Notes under the pieces: model-generated | The model's database searches: none | Told to the model about the DNA's origin: nothing | The model's input: only the letters and a program-made list of their open reading frames with translations | Origin: Chloroflexi bacterium B3_Chlor | GTDB taxonomy: Bacteria; Chloroflexota; Anaerolineae; UBA7937; B3-Chlor | Reading direction: 5' to 3' | Length of the DNA stretch: 64,000 nt | NCBI GenBank assembly: GCA_005223035.1 | Contig: NJBK01000002.1 | Span: 1-64,000 of the forward strand | Position numbers and translations under genes: made by a program | Part shown: piece by piece, positions 52,150 through 60,864 of the stretch | How the letters are laid out: each line of letters starts with the position of its first letter | Numbering within the stretch: the stretch's first letter is position 1

Positions 52150-53457
52150 TCAGTCACAACAACACGTCTTCGTTGTGCTTAACTGAGGGCTGCCTCTACA
52201 GCAGACTTGTGGACGAGTATGGCCCGCCAGGTCTCGATACGCAGCTACTACCTGTTCTGCGACGATAGACCAACTGTACCGCTTGGACAGTTGGACCGCC
52301 TGTTGCCCCATGGTCCGACGCAGGTTCCCATCGGTCAGCAGCAGGCTCAGTTTATCGGCCAAGGCCCTTTGGTCATCGCTGGGCACGAGGAAACCCGTCT
52401 GCCCGTCTCTCACTGTGAAGGTGAGCCCCCCTACCTTGGAAGCGATGACAGGCGTTCCACAAGCCATGGCCTCCAAGGCCACCATTCCGAATGACTCGTA
52501 GTGGGAAGGAACGACACACACGTCGGCGGCAGAGTAGTGATAGGGCAGTGTATCCTGGTCCCGTTTTCCGTGGAAAGTGACCACGTCAGCAATGCCCAGT
52601 TTCTCTCGCACTCTTTGCAGGCGTGACATCTCCCGATCCAGGCTGTCGGCATCGGCGTCTGGATCCCCCCCGATAATGCATAGGCAGACTTCATCCTGAA
52701 GCACATCCTTGTCCTTGAGCACCAGCGCCATCGCTTCAATCAGCACATCTATCCCCTTCAGGGGTTCGACACGGCCCACGAAGAGCATCATTCTGTGATC
52801 CTGCGGCATTTCCAGGCAAGCCTTTGCCTCATCCCGTGGGATAGGGTGGAATAGCTCCAGGTCTACTCCGCAAGGGATCACCTCGATCTTGGTTGGGTCA
52901 GCACCGTACAACCAAATCATCTGGGCCTTCTCAAGAGGGTTAGCGGCGATCAGCCGGTCGGCGAAGCTCATAATCTCACGCTCGCTCTCGAGACGCAGCG
53001 GCGTCTCTTGCTGCTCATTGGTTCTCGCCACCTGGTTCTTCAGTTCTCCCAGGGTGTGGAACATCTGCATTACAGGGGTCTTCCACTCCGACTGCAGTTG
53101 TCGAGCCACCAAGCCGGAGAGCCAGTAGTGGCTGTGAACAAGGTCGTAGCCGATGTTCTCTTTCCTTGCGAACTCCTTCAGGTTGGCGGTGAATTCCGCG
53201 GTATGGGCGTGCACCAGGTTCTTGTCGTAGGGAGCCTCCGGCCCAGCCTTGAGATGTATCACCCTGGCATTAGGTCCCAAGTCGCCAACCTGGGGTACAT
53301 CCGGGTTCTGAGACCGGGTGAAGACGTCCACGAAGAGACCTCGCCGTCCCAGCTCGCGACTGAGATCTCGAACGTATACATTCATCCCGCCACTTTCCTT
53401 ACCCCCGAGCGCTGCCAAGGGGCAGGTGTGGACACTCAACATCGCAACGCGATACAC
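52150..53457 (-). CDS. GT4-family glycosyltransferase, MshA-like
   Basis: 435 aa from a GTG start. The N-terminal Rossmann domain has LSVHTCPLAALGGKESGGMNVYV and DLVHSHYWLSG. The C-terminal GT-B domain has LFVGRVEPLKGIDVLIEA, VTFHGKRDQDTLPYHYSAADV and the donor-binding EX7E-type motif PSHYESFGMVALEAMACG. GGMNVYVRDL is typical of MshA / sucrose-synthase-like enzymes. The acceptor (inositol phosphate, lipid or glycan) cannot be decided. The short C-terminus is Cys-rich (CCRG, CCCD). It starts 4 bases after the acyltransferase stop, so both form a leftward operon. Confidence 0.88.
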   Translation of the reverse strand: MYRVAMLSVHTCPLAALGGKESGGMNVYVRDLSRELGRRGLFVDVFTRSQNPDVPQVGDLGPNARVIHLKAGPEAPYDKNLVHAHTAEFTANLKEFARKENIGYDLVHSHYWLSGLVARQLQSEWKTPVMQMFHTLGELKNQVARTNEQQETPLRLESEREIMSFADRLIAANPLEKAQMIWLYGADPTKIEVIPCGVDLELFHPIPRDEAKACLEMPQDHRMMLFVGRVEPLKGIDVLIEAMALVLKDKDVLQDEVCLCIIGGDPDADADSLDREMSRLQRVREKLGIADVVTFHGKRDQDTLPYHYSAADVCVVPSHYESFGMVALEAMACGTPVIASKVGGLTFTVRDGQTGFLVPSDDQRALADKLSLLLTDGNLRRTMGQQAVQLSKRYSWSIVAEQVVAAYRDLAGHTRPQVCCRGSPQLSTTKTCCCD

Positions 53458-53461
53458 AGTC

Positions 53462-54529
53462 TCAGCCTCGTCTACTGATTCTCAGATTATGTACCTCGGT
53501 CCTCAGCGCACCAAACCGGTACTTGTACTCCTCCTCGCCGCGCAGAAAGTCGAAGGTTTTGCGCCCTTCTTCTATCGCATCTCGGATGCAGCAAGCAAGG
53601 AGCACGATGCCCGTACTTAGGGAGGAGTACAACTGGGGGTCATAGCCCGAGTTGTAGACCAAGATGACCTCATCATAGTCGAAGCAGAAAGCGGCCGCCA
53701 CCTTCACTTCGTTGATCACTAGAAACGCCAGTTTCAACCACCCGTGCTCTAAGGCGGCCCGAGCTATGGAGTGGAAGAAAGCCTGCTTTCTGCGGTCCAT
53801 GAAAGCCATCTTCCCGCGATCACTCTTCTGATGCAGTCTTATGAAATCTTCCACCTCAGCATGTAAAGACCTCTCATCTTGTGCGTAGTACCAGCGGGCT
53901 GACGCCTCTCTCTTGGCCTTGCGAATCTTGCGGCGCACTTCGTGACGTTGCTTCTTGTTCAGAAGGGACAGATACCGCTCCCACGTTGAAGGCAAGTTGA
54001 TGACAGGGCACACCTCCTCGACCTCTGCGCTAACCTCAATTCCCTGCGTTTTCCTGGCAAGGCCGCTCAGCACGGTCAGGGTCGGTGACGAGGCAGGGAC
54101 ATTATGTAGGTCAAGCACCTCCCACGGATAGCTGTGATCGTCGGTAAGGCAGTGCCACAGCGCTGCGTACGCCAAGTCTTCCCTGCCGCGAGCAACAATG
54201 ATGTCCAGATAGTCGGACACCTCAACCCCACCTACAAGGCGCATAGTCCTCCCACTTTCGCTAGAGGGTAGTGCATAGAACGGGGCGAGGCCAATCAATT
54301 CGCCTGCCTCCCGCACGGTCACTATGGATAGTTGAGCGTCCTGCCCGAAGCAGTCCCACCAGATCGTCTGCCACTGCCAAGTCGAGAAGAGAGTGTCGGC
54401 CCTACTCCTCTTGAGCAGCCTATTCCATTCTCCTTCCAACGAAAGGAAAGCCTGGCTATCAGTATGAGTCTCTACACTCAGCTTCGAATCCGCAGGCATG
54501 CCTGGTACATTGTAGCAGATTGCCTGCAA
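53462..54529 (-). CDS. GNAT-superfamily acyltransferase, BioF2/CelD (FemAB-like)
   Basis: 355 aa; the ATG giving MPADSKLSVE (minus strand, 54499) is a possible later start. Motifs of the BioF2-like acetyltransferase family (Acetyltransf_6) are present: FSTWQWQTIWWDCFG, LIGLAPFYALPS, the KKQRHEVRRKIRKAKRE segment, and FDFLRGEEEYKYRFG near the end. Such enzymes are linked to polysaccharide or peptidoglycan modification. The gene is upstream of the GT4 gene in a leftward pair. Confidence 0.82.
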   Translation of the reverse strand: MQAICYNVPGMPADSKLSVETHTDSQAFLSLEGEWNRLLKRSRADTLFSTWQWQTIWWDCFGQDAQLSIVTVREAGELIGLAPFYALPSSESGRTMRLVGGVEVSDYLDIIVARGREDLAYAALWHCLTDDHSYPWEVLDLHNVPASSPTLTVLSGLARKTQGIEVSAEVEEVCPVINLPSTWERYLSLLNKKQRHEVRRKIRKAKREASARWYYAQDERSLHAEVEDFIRLHQKSDRGKMAFMDRRKQAFFHSIARAALEHGWLKLAFLVINEVKVAAAFCFDYDEVILVYNSGYDPQLYSSLSTGIVLLACCIRDAIEEGRKTFDFLRGEEEYKYRFGALRTEVHNLRISRRG

Positions 54530-54562
54530 TGGTGCTAGACGTGTTTCTTTGTTGGGTCATGT

Positions 54563-54591
54563 TTGCACTTTTCTGGATAATGTGTTAGAAT
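54563..54591 (+). promoter_or_regulatory. Sigma-70-type promoter of the cupin-dehydrogenase leader
   Basis: TTGCAC (54563-54568), a 17-base spacer and TAGAAT (54586-54591). Predicted start near 54598, leaving a 295-nt leader before the cupin gene. Confidence 0.6.
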
Positions 54592-54597
54592 AATCAT

Positions 54598-54857
54598 GCG
54601 TCTCCTATCATGCTCGTGATGCTGTGATCAACGTTTTGAGCCAATACCTGTGTATAGGGAGCCGATCTCTGGAAGTGCTGTCCGCAAGGGCAAATCCGAC
54701 AGGTAGGCACCCACCTGCCTCGGCAGGTTCAAAACAATGATAGCACACGACAAGATGGGGGACGCATGATTTAGCCAACAGGCGGATGAAGTCTGTTGGC
54801 TTTCTGATTTGGACATGCTATTCCGTGTGCTCTCCTCTTCTTTTTTTGCCAAAGCTG
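54598..54857 (+). promoter_or_regulatory. Structured 5' leader, unidentified RNA element
   Basis: No gene is seen here. Hairpins include ACCTGC-CTCG-GCAGGT (about 54713-54728) and a perfect 9-bp stem AGCCAACAG (54773-54781) with CTGTTGGCT (54793-54801). A T-run, TTTTTTT, lies further on at 54841-54847. I compared it from memory with 4.5S RNA, tmRNA, and the c-di-GMP and cobalamin riboswitches and saw no match. Confidence 0.4.
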
Positions 54858-54866
54858 TGCTAGAAT
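54858..54866 (+). promoter_or_regulatory. Second, extended -10 promoter next to the cupin gene
   Basis: TGC-TAGAAT is an extended -10 element. Its start near 54873 would leave a short leader with GGGAGGTGAG before ATG 54894. Confidence 0.45.
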
Positions 54867-54893
54867 GTACTCGGTGCGCGTGGGAGGTGAGCC

Positions 54894-55277
54894 ATGAGCT
54901 GTGTTCGTAGATTCATAGCGGTAGATGGCAGCTTTCACTGGGATGGCATAAGTGTCCAAAGCTATGAATCGTCCGAAGTGCAAGGAACCACAGTTCGATG
55001 GTTGGTGGGTCCTGAAGAGGGAGCTCCTAGTTTCGCCATACGCTATTTTGAGGTTGAACCAGGGGGTTGCACCTCCTTGGACATTCACGAGCATGATCAC
55101 GGGGTTGTGGTCCTGCGAGGAAGGGGACGGGTACTGGTGGGAGATGATACGGTACACGTATCATTCGGGGACGTCGTCTATGTCTCGCCACGTGAGCAGC
55201 ATCAGTTCAGGTGTGTGGGTCAGGAACCGTTTGGCTTCCTCTGTGTGATTCCGGCGGAGAGGAGCACACACGAATGA
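54894..55277 (+). CDS. Small cupin-domain protein
   Basis: 127 aa single cupin. The two metal-site motifs are visible: DIHEHDHGVVVLRGRGRVLVG (motif 1, His residues) and VYVSPREQHQFRCVG (motif 2). GGGAGGTGAG precedes ATG 54894. It overlaps the first dehydrogenase gene by 4 bases (ATGA), so the products probably act together, perhaps as a sugar or polyol-binding sensor or isomerase. Substrate unknown. Confidence 0.85.
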   Translation: MSCVRRFIAVDGSFHWDGISVQSYESSEVQGTTVRWLVGPEEGAPSFAIRYFEVEPGGCTSLDIHEHDHGVVVLRGRGRVLVGDDTVHVSFGDVVYVSPREQHQFRCVGQEPFGFLCVIPAERSTHE

Positions 55278-56296
55278 AAGCAGTGGTCTACTTGGAGCCC
55301 GGTCAACTGAGCTACCAAGAGGTGGATCGGCCCACCATCGGTCCAGGTGAGCTGCTGGTGAGGACTAGGGCTTCTCTGACGTGCGGCACCGATGTAAAGA
55401 CGTTCCAACGGGGACATCATCTGGTGGAGCCGCCGACGCTTTTCGGGCATGAGTTTGCGGGCGATGTGTGTCAGGTCGGGGATGGGGTGAGTGGATTCGA
55501 TGAGGGCATGAGGGTCGTGGCTGCGAATTCTGCTCCGTGCAACTCCTGCTTCTTCTGTGCTCGCAGCAAGCACAACCTCTGTGAGAACATAGTTTTCAAC
55601 TGGGGGGCTTTCGCCGAGTACATCAAGGTGCCCGCACCCATTGTGGCCCAGAATGCGTACGAGATTCCAGAGGGCCTCACGTACGAGGAGGCGGCATTAC
55701 TGGAGCCGCTGGCCTGCGTTGTCTTGGGGAATGAGGCCGCCAACATCTCGTCGGGAGACACTGTGGTGATCGCAGGAGGAGGAGGGCCCATTGGCCTCAT
55801 GCACCTTCAGCTGGCGATGCACAGGGGGGCCGAGCAAGTAGTGGTGATTGATCTCAAGGACAGCAGATTGGAACTGGCTCGGGAGTTGGGGGCAACGGCA
55901 GTGATCAACCCTGCGATAGAGAATCCGGTGGCGGGCGTCAAGGACTTAACCGAAGGCTGGGGGGCTGACGTGGTCATCGAGACCGCCGGAGTTCCCGAGG
56001 TTTGGCAAATGGCCCTGGAACTGGCGCGCAAGGGAGGAACCGTGGTCATGTTCGGGGGTTGCCTGTCAGGCACCCAGATACCGTTGGACACGAGCGCGGT
56101 ACACTACGGCGAGTTGACGATCAAGGGGGCTTTTCATCACACGCCGCGGACGGTTGGGAAGGCGTTGGAGTTCTTGAGTCAGGGGGTCGTCAAGCCAGGG
56201 CCCCTAATCAGCGGGCGGTTGCCGCTGAGAGACGTGGAGAAGGCTTTGCATATGGTGATGGCAGGGCAAGCTATCAAGATGGCCATCATCCCTTAG
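55274..56296 (+). CDS. Zinc-dependent medium-chain dehydrogenase (sorbitol / threonine dehydrogenase-like)
   Basis: 340 aa from ATG 55274, overlapping the cupin gene; a longer frame from 55211 lies inside the cupin gene and is rejected. The catalytic zinc region has CGTDVKTF and GHEFAGDV; the structural zinc lobe has CNSCFFCARSKHNLCE. The NAD-binding motif is GGGGPIGLM. This family oxidises polyols or amino alcohols with NAD(P). The second dehydrogenase follows 19 bases downstream. Confidence 0.9.
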   Translation: MKAVVYLEPGQLSYQEVDRPTIGPGELLVRTRASLTCGTDVKTFQRGHHLVEPPTLFGHEFAGDVCQVGDGVSGFDEGMRVVAANSAPCNSCFFCARSKHNLCENIVFNWGAFAEYIKVPAPIVAQNAYEIPEGLTYEEAALLEPLACVVLGNEAANISSGDTVVIAGGGGPIGLMHLQLAMHRGAEQVVVIDLKDSRLELARELGATAVINPAIENPVAGVKDLTEGWGADVVIETAGVPEVWQMALELARKGGTVVMFGGCLSGTQIPLDTSAVHYGELTIKGAFHHTPRTVGKALEFLSQGVVKPGPLISGRLPLRDVEKALHMVMAGQAIKMAIIP

Positions 56297-56315
56297 AACA
56301 TGCTGGGGACATGAC

Positions 56316-57338
56316 ATGAGAGTCGCCAAGTACTATGGTCGGGATGATGTTCGCTTGGAGCAGATACCGGCGCCTGAAATCGGCCCTGGCGAGGTGCTGG
56401 TACAGGTGAAGGCCTGTGGGCTCTGCGGCAGCGACCTTATGGAGTGGTATGCAGACAGCAAAGCCCCCGTAGTACTGGGGCATGAACCGGTGGGGTTTGT
56501 ATCCCAGTTGGGGAGCGGGGTCCAGGGATTCACCCCTGGGGACAGAGTCTTTGTTCATCACCACGTCCCTTGTTTCGTCTGTCACTACTGTCGACGGGGC
56601 AACTATTCATCGTGTCCCACCTTCAGGGAAAACGGCATCTATCCTGGTGGTTTTGCTGAATATGTCCGGGTAAGGGCCATTAACGTGCAGTGGGATGTGC
56701 TTCACCTGCCGGACGGGCTCGGTTTTGAGGAAGCGACACTGATCGAGCCCACCGCCTGTGCCATCAGAGGTGTGAAACGGTGTGGCATGCAAATAGGTGA
56801 CAAGGTCCTGATCATAGGGGCAGGAGTGAGTGGTTTGCTGTTCTCCCAGCTGAGCAGGTTGTGGGGTGCAAGCCTAGTCATCGCCACAGACCTGGTAGAG
56901 TACCGTCTGCGGATGGCTTTGGAGTTCGGAGCGGATGCCGTCGTCAACGCCAAGGCACAGGATTGCGAGACGCAGCTGCTGGAGGCAACCGGGGGTGCGG
57001 GTGCGGACTTGGTTATCGTGACTCCAGGCAGCGTGGCGGCCATGCAGCAGGGGCTGAGACTAGCTGGCAAGGGAGGTAACGTGCTCATCTACGGACCCTT
57101 GCCGCCCGGTGGGACTCTGCCGGTGGAGGTCCATGACTTGCTTTTCTCGGAGAAGACGCTTGTGACTACATATTCTTGTGGGCCCGATGACACGCGCACC
57201 GCTCTGGACCTGATTCGCAGGGACAGAGTTCGAACCAAGGGCTTGGTCACTCATCGCTTCGGCTTGGATGAGGTGGAAAGGGCCATGCGCTTGGCGGCAC
57301 AGGCTACTGAGTCTCTGAAGGTTGTGATTACCCCCTGA
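56316..57338 (+). CDS. Second zinc-dependent medium-chain dehydrogenase
   Basis: 340 aa. CGLCGSDLMEW and GHEPVGFV form the catalytic zinc site, CFVCHYCRRGNYSSCP the structural site, and GAGVSGLLF the nucleotide-binding loop. It belongs to the same superfamily as the preceding gene but is clearly divergent from it. The pair suggests two successive oxidations or a redox interconversion of a sugar or inositol-like compound, with the cupin protein as a third partner. Substrate not readable. Confidence 0.9.
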   Translation: MRVAKYYGRDDVRLEQIPAPEIGPGEVLVQVKACGLCGSDLMEWYADSKAPVVLGHEPVGFVSQLGSGVQGFTPGDRVFVHHHVPCFVCHYCRRGNYSSCPTFRENGIYPGGFAEYVRVRAINVQWDVLHLPDGLGFEEATLIEPTACAIRGVKRCGMQIGDKVLIIGAGVSGLLFSQLSRLWGASLVIATDLVEYRLRMALEFGADAVVNAKAQDCETQLLEATGGAGADLVIVTPGSVAAMQQGLRLAGKGGNVLIYGPLPPGGTLPVEVHDLLFSEKTLVTTYSCGPDDTRTALDLIRRDRVRTKGLVTHRFGLDEVERAMRLAAQATESLKVVITP

Positions 57339-57430
57339 TTCGGGTTGGACCGCGCTGGGGAGAACCAGCGGCTGGATGTAGTCTGGAGGATCGGCGCAGG
57401 AGTTGACCCCGTGGAGGAATCTACCAGTAC

Positions 57431-59002
57431 ATGACCTGGGCAGAGCTGCGAAAGAGCCTGGACCTCAATCTAGTTCTGATAGCTCTCCTAAGCGTTCTTG
57501 CCTTCGCCCCCCTTACCTACCCTGGCTTCTTCCAATCGCACTCCACTTTCCTACCCGTTTTCAATCTCTTGGACCTAGAACGCGATCTGTGGAGCAACTG
57601 GGGGTGGGTCCCCACGCTGGTCAGGGGTTTCGATCAGCTTAGAGGAGAAGGGCCCTTTCCCTATCTCCTCGCCGAGTTTCTTCGGTGGCTCGGCGCAGGA
57701 GGAGTGCAGTCAATCAAGACCGTATACCTGCTGGGTTTCGTGTCCTCGGGGCTGGGCATCTACCTCTTGGGAAAGGAGTTCTACGGGGCTCCAGGAGCGT
57801 TGGTGGCCGCGGTGGTGTACGTATATTTGCCCTATCATCTGGCCACGGTGTATGTGCGGGGCGCATACGCCGAGGCATGGGCGTTTGTGCTCTATCCTCT
57901 CATCCTTCTCTGCCTGCACAAGTACATGAGCAAGGAAGCTTGGCTATGGGCAACTGTGACTGTCCTTCTCTATGCTGCTCTGGCTTTGACTAACCTTGGG
58001 CCGGCACTATTGTATGGCCTCTTACTGCTCGCCTACGTCCTGCTCTTGAGCCCCTCGCGGAGGGCGAAGGGCCAAGCTGTTCGGCTCCTGGTGCTGGGAG
58101 TGATAGTGGCACTCCTCCTCCAACTGCCCACGGTGATGAGGCACGGTCTGGTCGTCCAAAGCGCGCAGGATTTCACACAGCATTTCGTTTACCCGTTTCA
58201 GCTGCTGTCAGCAAGCTGGGGGTACGGCACCAGCGTGCCTGGCTGGGACGACACCTTGCCATTACAACTGGGGCTCGTTGCCACAGGCTTGACTCTCCTG
58301 TCTGGCATGCTGTTGGCGGGCAATGACGTGGATCCGACGCTGCGGAGGAGAGTAGGGTTCTTCGTGGCCGGCGCTCTGGTCATGGCTATTCTGGTGCTGC
58401 CCCCTGCGTCCTTTCTATGGCGTGTCAGCTTACTGTCGTATGCGCTGCGCTATCCGTGGCAGTTGTTGGCGTTCGTCGGGTTGGCGATGTCGATAGCCTC
58501 AGGAGCCACTGTGCGCTTGGGCCGGCAGCTGGCCCGCTTTCCGTGGCGGGCCGTACTGGTAACGTTGGCGATCGTGGCGAGCTATAGCTATCTGAGCCCT
58601 CGCTTCACAGATGTGCAGGTTGGTGGGTCTCCCGTGGCCATAATGGGAGATAGGATGGCGCTGTTGGCCTATGAGCGGCAAGGTCCACTCCTGCATGGAG
58701 CCACCGTCCGTCTTACTCTGTACTGGCAGTCCTTGCAGCCGATGGAGAGGGATTACACGGTGTTCGTTCACATCGTGGACGCTACAGGCAGGACTTGGGG
58801 GCAGCAGGATAGCATGCCGGTGGCTGCGGAGAGGCCCACCAGCTCGTGGAAATTGGGCGAGGTTATCGAAGATGAGTACGAGCTGACAATAGATGTCGAG
58901 GGACCAAGGGAGGGATACACCATTGAGTTGGGTGTGTATGATCCCAGTACTGGGGAGAGGCTGCTGGTCTCCGACGGTGCCACTGCAGTCATCATAGACT
59001 GA
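57431..59002 (+). CDS. PTPS-related polytopic membrane protein (GT-C-like), copy 1
   Basis: 523 aa. About 10 membrane helices make up residues 20-400, with VYVYLPYHLATVYVRGAYAE, a family motif shared with the next two genes. A soluble C-terminal domain (about 405-523, VRLTLYWQSLQPMERDYTVFVHI) is beta-rich and resembles modules attached to Chloroflexota glycosyltransferases. Members of this group are annotated as 6-pyruvoyl-tetrahydropterin-synthase-related membrane proteins and look like GT-C enzymes. GGAGG lies upstream of ATG 57431. It probably transfers sugars from lipid carriers outside the membrane. Confidence 0.75.
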   Translation: MTWAELRKSLDLNLVLIALLSVLAFAPLTYPGFFQSHSTFLPVFNLLDLERDLWSNWGWVPTLVRGFDQLRGEGPFPYLLAEFLRWLGAGGVQSIKTVYLLGFVSSGLGIYLLGKEFYGAPGALVAAVVYVYLPYHLATVYVRGAYAEAWAFVLYPLILLCLHKYMSKEAWLWATVTVLLYAALALTNLGPALLYGLLLLAYVLLLSPSRRAKGQAVRLLVLGVIVALLLQLPTVMRHGLVVQSAQDFTQHFVYPFQLLSASWGYGTSVPGWDDTLPLQLGLVATGLTLLSGMLLAGNDVDPTLRRRVGFFVAGALVMAILVLPPASFLWRVSLLSYALRYPWQLLAFVGLAMSIASGATVRLGRQLARFPWRAVLVTLAIVASYSYLSPRFTDVQVGGSPVAIMGDRMALLAYERQGPLLHGATVRLTLYWQSLQPMERDYTVFVHIVDATGRTWGQQDSMPVAAERPTSSWKLGEVIEDEYELTIDVEGPREGYTIELGVYDPSTGERLLVSDGATAVIID

Positions 59003-59024
59003 GAGGGGCTGCGCCCTTTCCTCT

Positions 59025-60854
59025 GTGTGGTGGATTGTGTTGAGGAAGATCAAGGGTTTCGACACCAACGTCATTTTGGTCATGGCGCTTGCTGTGTTCG
59101 CCATCGGACCGCTCTTTCAACCTGGGTTCTTCTGGGGCGCTCATGACGCACGGCATAGCGTATACTTTCTCTACGAGTTCGACCGTTCCATTCAGGAAGG
59201 GATACTGTATCCCCGCTGGTCCCCTGATATCGCCTTTGGGTATGGTTACCCTCTGTTCAACATCTACAGCCCTTTGGCCTTCTATCTTGCTGAGGTGCTG
59301 CATCTACTTGGCCTGGACCTTGTCTCGGCGATCAAGATGGTCTTCGCCCTTGGTTTCGTGCTCTCTGGGTTAACCATGTATCTCTTTGCACGGCGGCTGA
59401 TGGGTCGCTGGGCAGGCCTGGTCGCAGGCCTGGTGTATGTTTACGTTCCGTATCACATTGGCGACGTCTACGTGCGGGGAGCCTTTGCCGAATCGGTAGC
59501 CTTGATCTTCTTTCCCTTGATCCTCTGGAGTTTCTATGAGACAGTGGAAAACCCTCACCCGGCAGCCATGCTTGCATCCGGGCTGTCTTATGCTGGGCTG
59601 GCTTTCTCCCACAACGGGCTCCTCTTGCTGTTCTCGCCCTTTCTGGGTGTCTATCTCGTTTTCTTGGTGCTCACAAGAGCCCGGGAGGACGTACGGGGTA
59701 AGGCCACATCGAGCGGTGAGCGGTGGATCCTGGCGGCGAAAGCTACGGCGCGGCGATCTTGGATGCCTTTGACAGGGCTCCTACTGGGCCTCGGCCTGAG
59801 TGCCATCTTCTGGCTGCCGATGGCCGTGGAGTTCAAGTTTGTGCGGTTGGACCAGTGGCTGGGCGGCTACTACGACTATCGAGACGATTTCGTCTACTTC
59901 TTCCAGTTTTTTTCTCCGTTCTGGGGTCATGGCCTGAGTCGACCTGGGCCCAGCGATGAGCTACCTTTTCAGATAGGGGCAGTCCCTCTTGTTCTGTCAA
60001 TTCTCTCGTTAGCAGCTTTGGCACGGATCAGAGATCAGATGCGCCGACGGATGGTCGTCTTCTTCCAGGGATCTCTGGTGATGATTGTATTCTTGATGTT
60101 GTCTGCCTCGGCCTCTTTCTGGGAACTATTGCCCATCGTAATCTTCGCTCAGTTTCCCTGGCGCTTGCTGGCGCTGGTGATGCCCTGTGTTGCACTATTG
60201 TCTGGCTCAGTGATGGTTGTCAAAGAAGGGGATAATGAGCGGGCGTCGGCTGTCGCAGCCTGGGCCCTGGTAGGCCTCGTAATCTTTGGAAGCTATGCTT
60301 ATCTCTCACCTCAGATAATAGAGCCGGCCGAGGGCCCAGTCTCCCTCGAAGCAATGATGCGTTTCATGCAAAGCAGTGATCAGATGACCGGTTCGGTGGC
60401 CTGGACTCACGAGGTGCCCAGATGGTCACCATTTGCAGAGTACGTGATCAACGAAGGGCAACCTCCAGACCTGAAGGTCGACCTAGCGTCTCTTCCCAGA
60501 CCCAGAAGGCGGTTGGCCGTTGACCTACAGCATAGCAGTACCATTTCTCACGAATTGTGGGTCCACGCGGAAGAGGAGGGGAGAATCATCTTCAACATCT
60601 TCTATTACCCCGGCTGGCGGGCTTATGTGCTGACGGGGTTAGACGGCGAGATAGACAGGGAGTTGGAGGTATTGCCGCACGGTAGCCTAGGGCGGGTGTC
60701 GGTGTGGGTTCCGGTGGGAGAGTACTATCTGCTATTGCGCTTCGAGAACACCGCGGTGAGGGCCGTAGGTGAATGGTTGTCCTTGCTCAGCTTGTCAGCC
60801 GTGTTCGCTGTTTTGGGGTGGCAAGAATATCGGCGCAGCAGGATAGAAGGGTAG
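59025..60854 (+). CDS. PTPS-related polytopic membrane protein (GT-C-like), copy 2
   Basis: 609 aa from GTG 59025; TTG 59040 is an alternative, and no strong ribosome-binding site was seen. It shares with copy 3 the N-terminal GAHDARHSVYFLYEFD loop, LYPRWSPDIAFGYGYPLFNIYSPL and YVPYHIGDVYVRGAFAE. That Asp/His-rich first loop is where GT-C enzymes carry catalytic acids. About 11 helices are followed by an extracellular domain (about 460-590). It lies 22 bases after copy 1. Confidence 0.75.
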   Translation: MWWIVLRKIKGFDTNVILVMALAVFAIGPLFQPGFFWGAHDARHSVYFLYEFDRSIQEGILYPRWSPDIAFGYGYPLFNIYSPLAFYLAEVLHLLGLDLVSAIKMVFALGFVLSGLTMYLFARRLMGRWAGLVAGLVYVYVPYHIGDVYVRGAFAESVALIFFPLILWSFYETVENPHPAAMLASGLSYAGLAFSHNGLLLLFSPFLGVYLVFLVLTRAREDVRGKATSSGERWILAAKATARRSWMPLTGLLLGLGLSAIFWLPMAVEFKFVRLDQWLGGYYDYRDDFVYFFQFFSPFWGHGLSRPGPSDELPFQIGAVPLVLSILSLAALARIRDQMRRRMVVFFQGSLVMIVFLMLSASASFWELLPIVIFAQFPWRLLALVMPCVALLSGSVMVVKEGDNERASAVAAWALVGLVIFGSYAYLSPQIIEPAEGPVSLEAMMRFMQSSDQMTGSVAWTHEVPRWSPFAEYVINEGQPPDLKVDLASLPRPRRRLAVDLQHSSTISHELWVHAEEEGRIIFNIFYYPGWRAYVLTGLDGEIDRELEVLPHGSLGRVSVWVPVGEYYLLLRFENTAVRAVGEWLSLLSLSAVFAVLGWQEYRRSRIEG

Positions 60855-60864
60855 AGGTTTCTTC

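Noticed and set aside
54598-54857. 4.5S RNA, 6S RNA or a known riboswitch
   Set aside because: The conserved core sequences I remember for these RNAs were not found; kept only as an unidentified structured leader.
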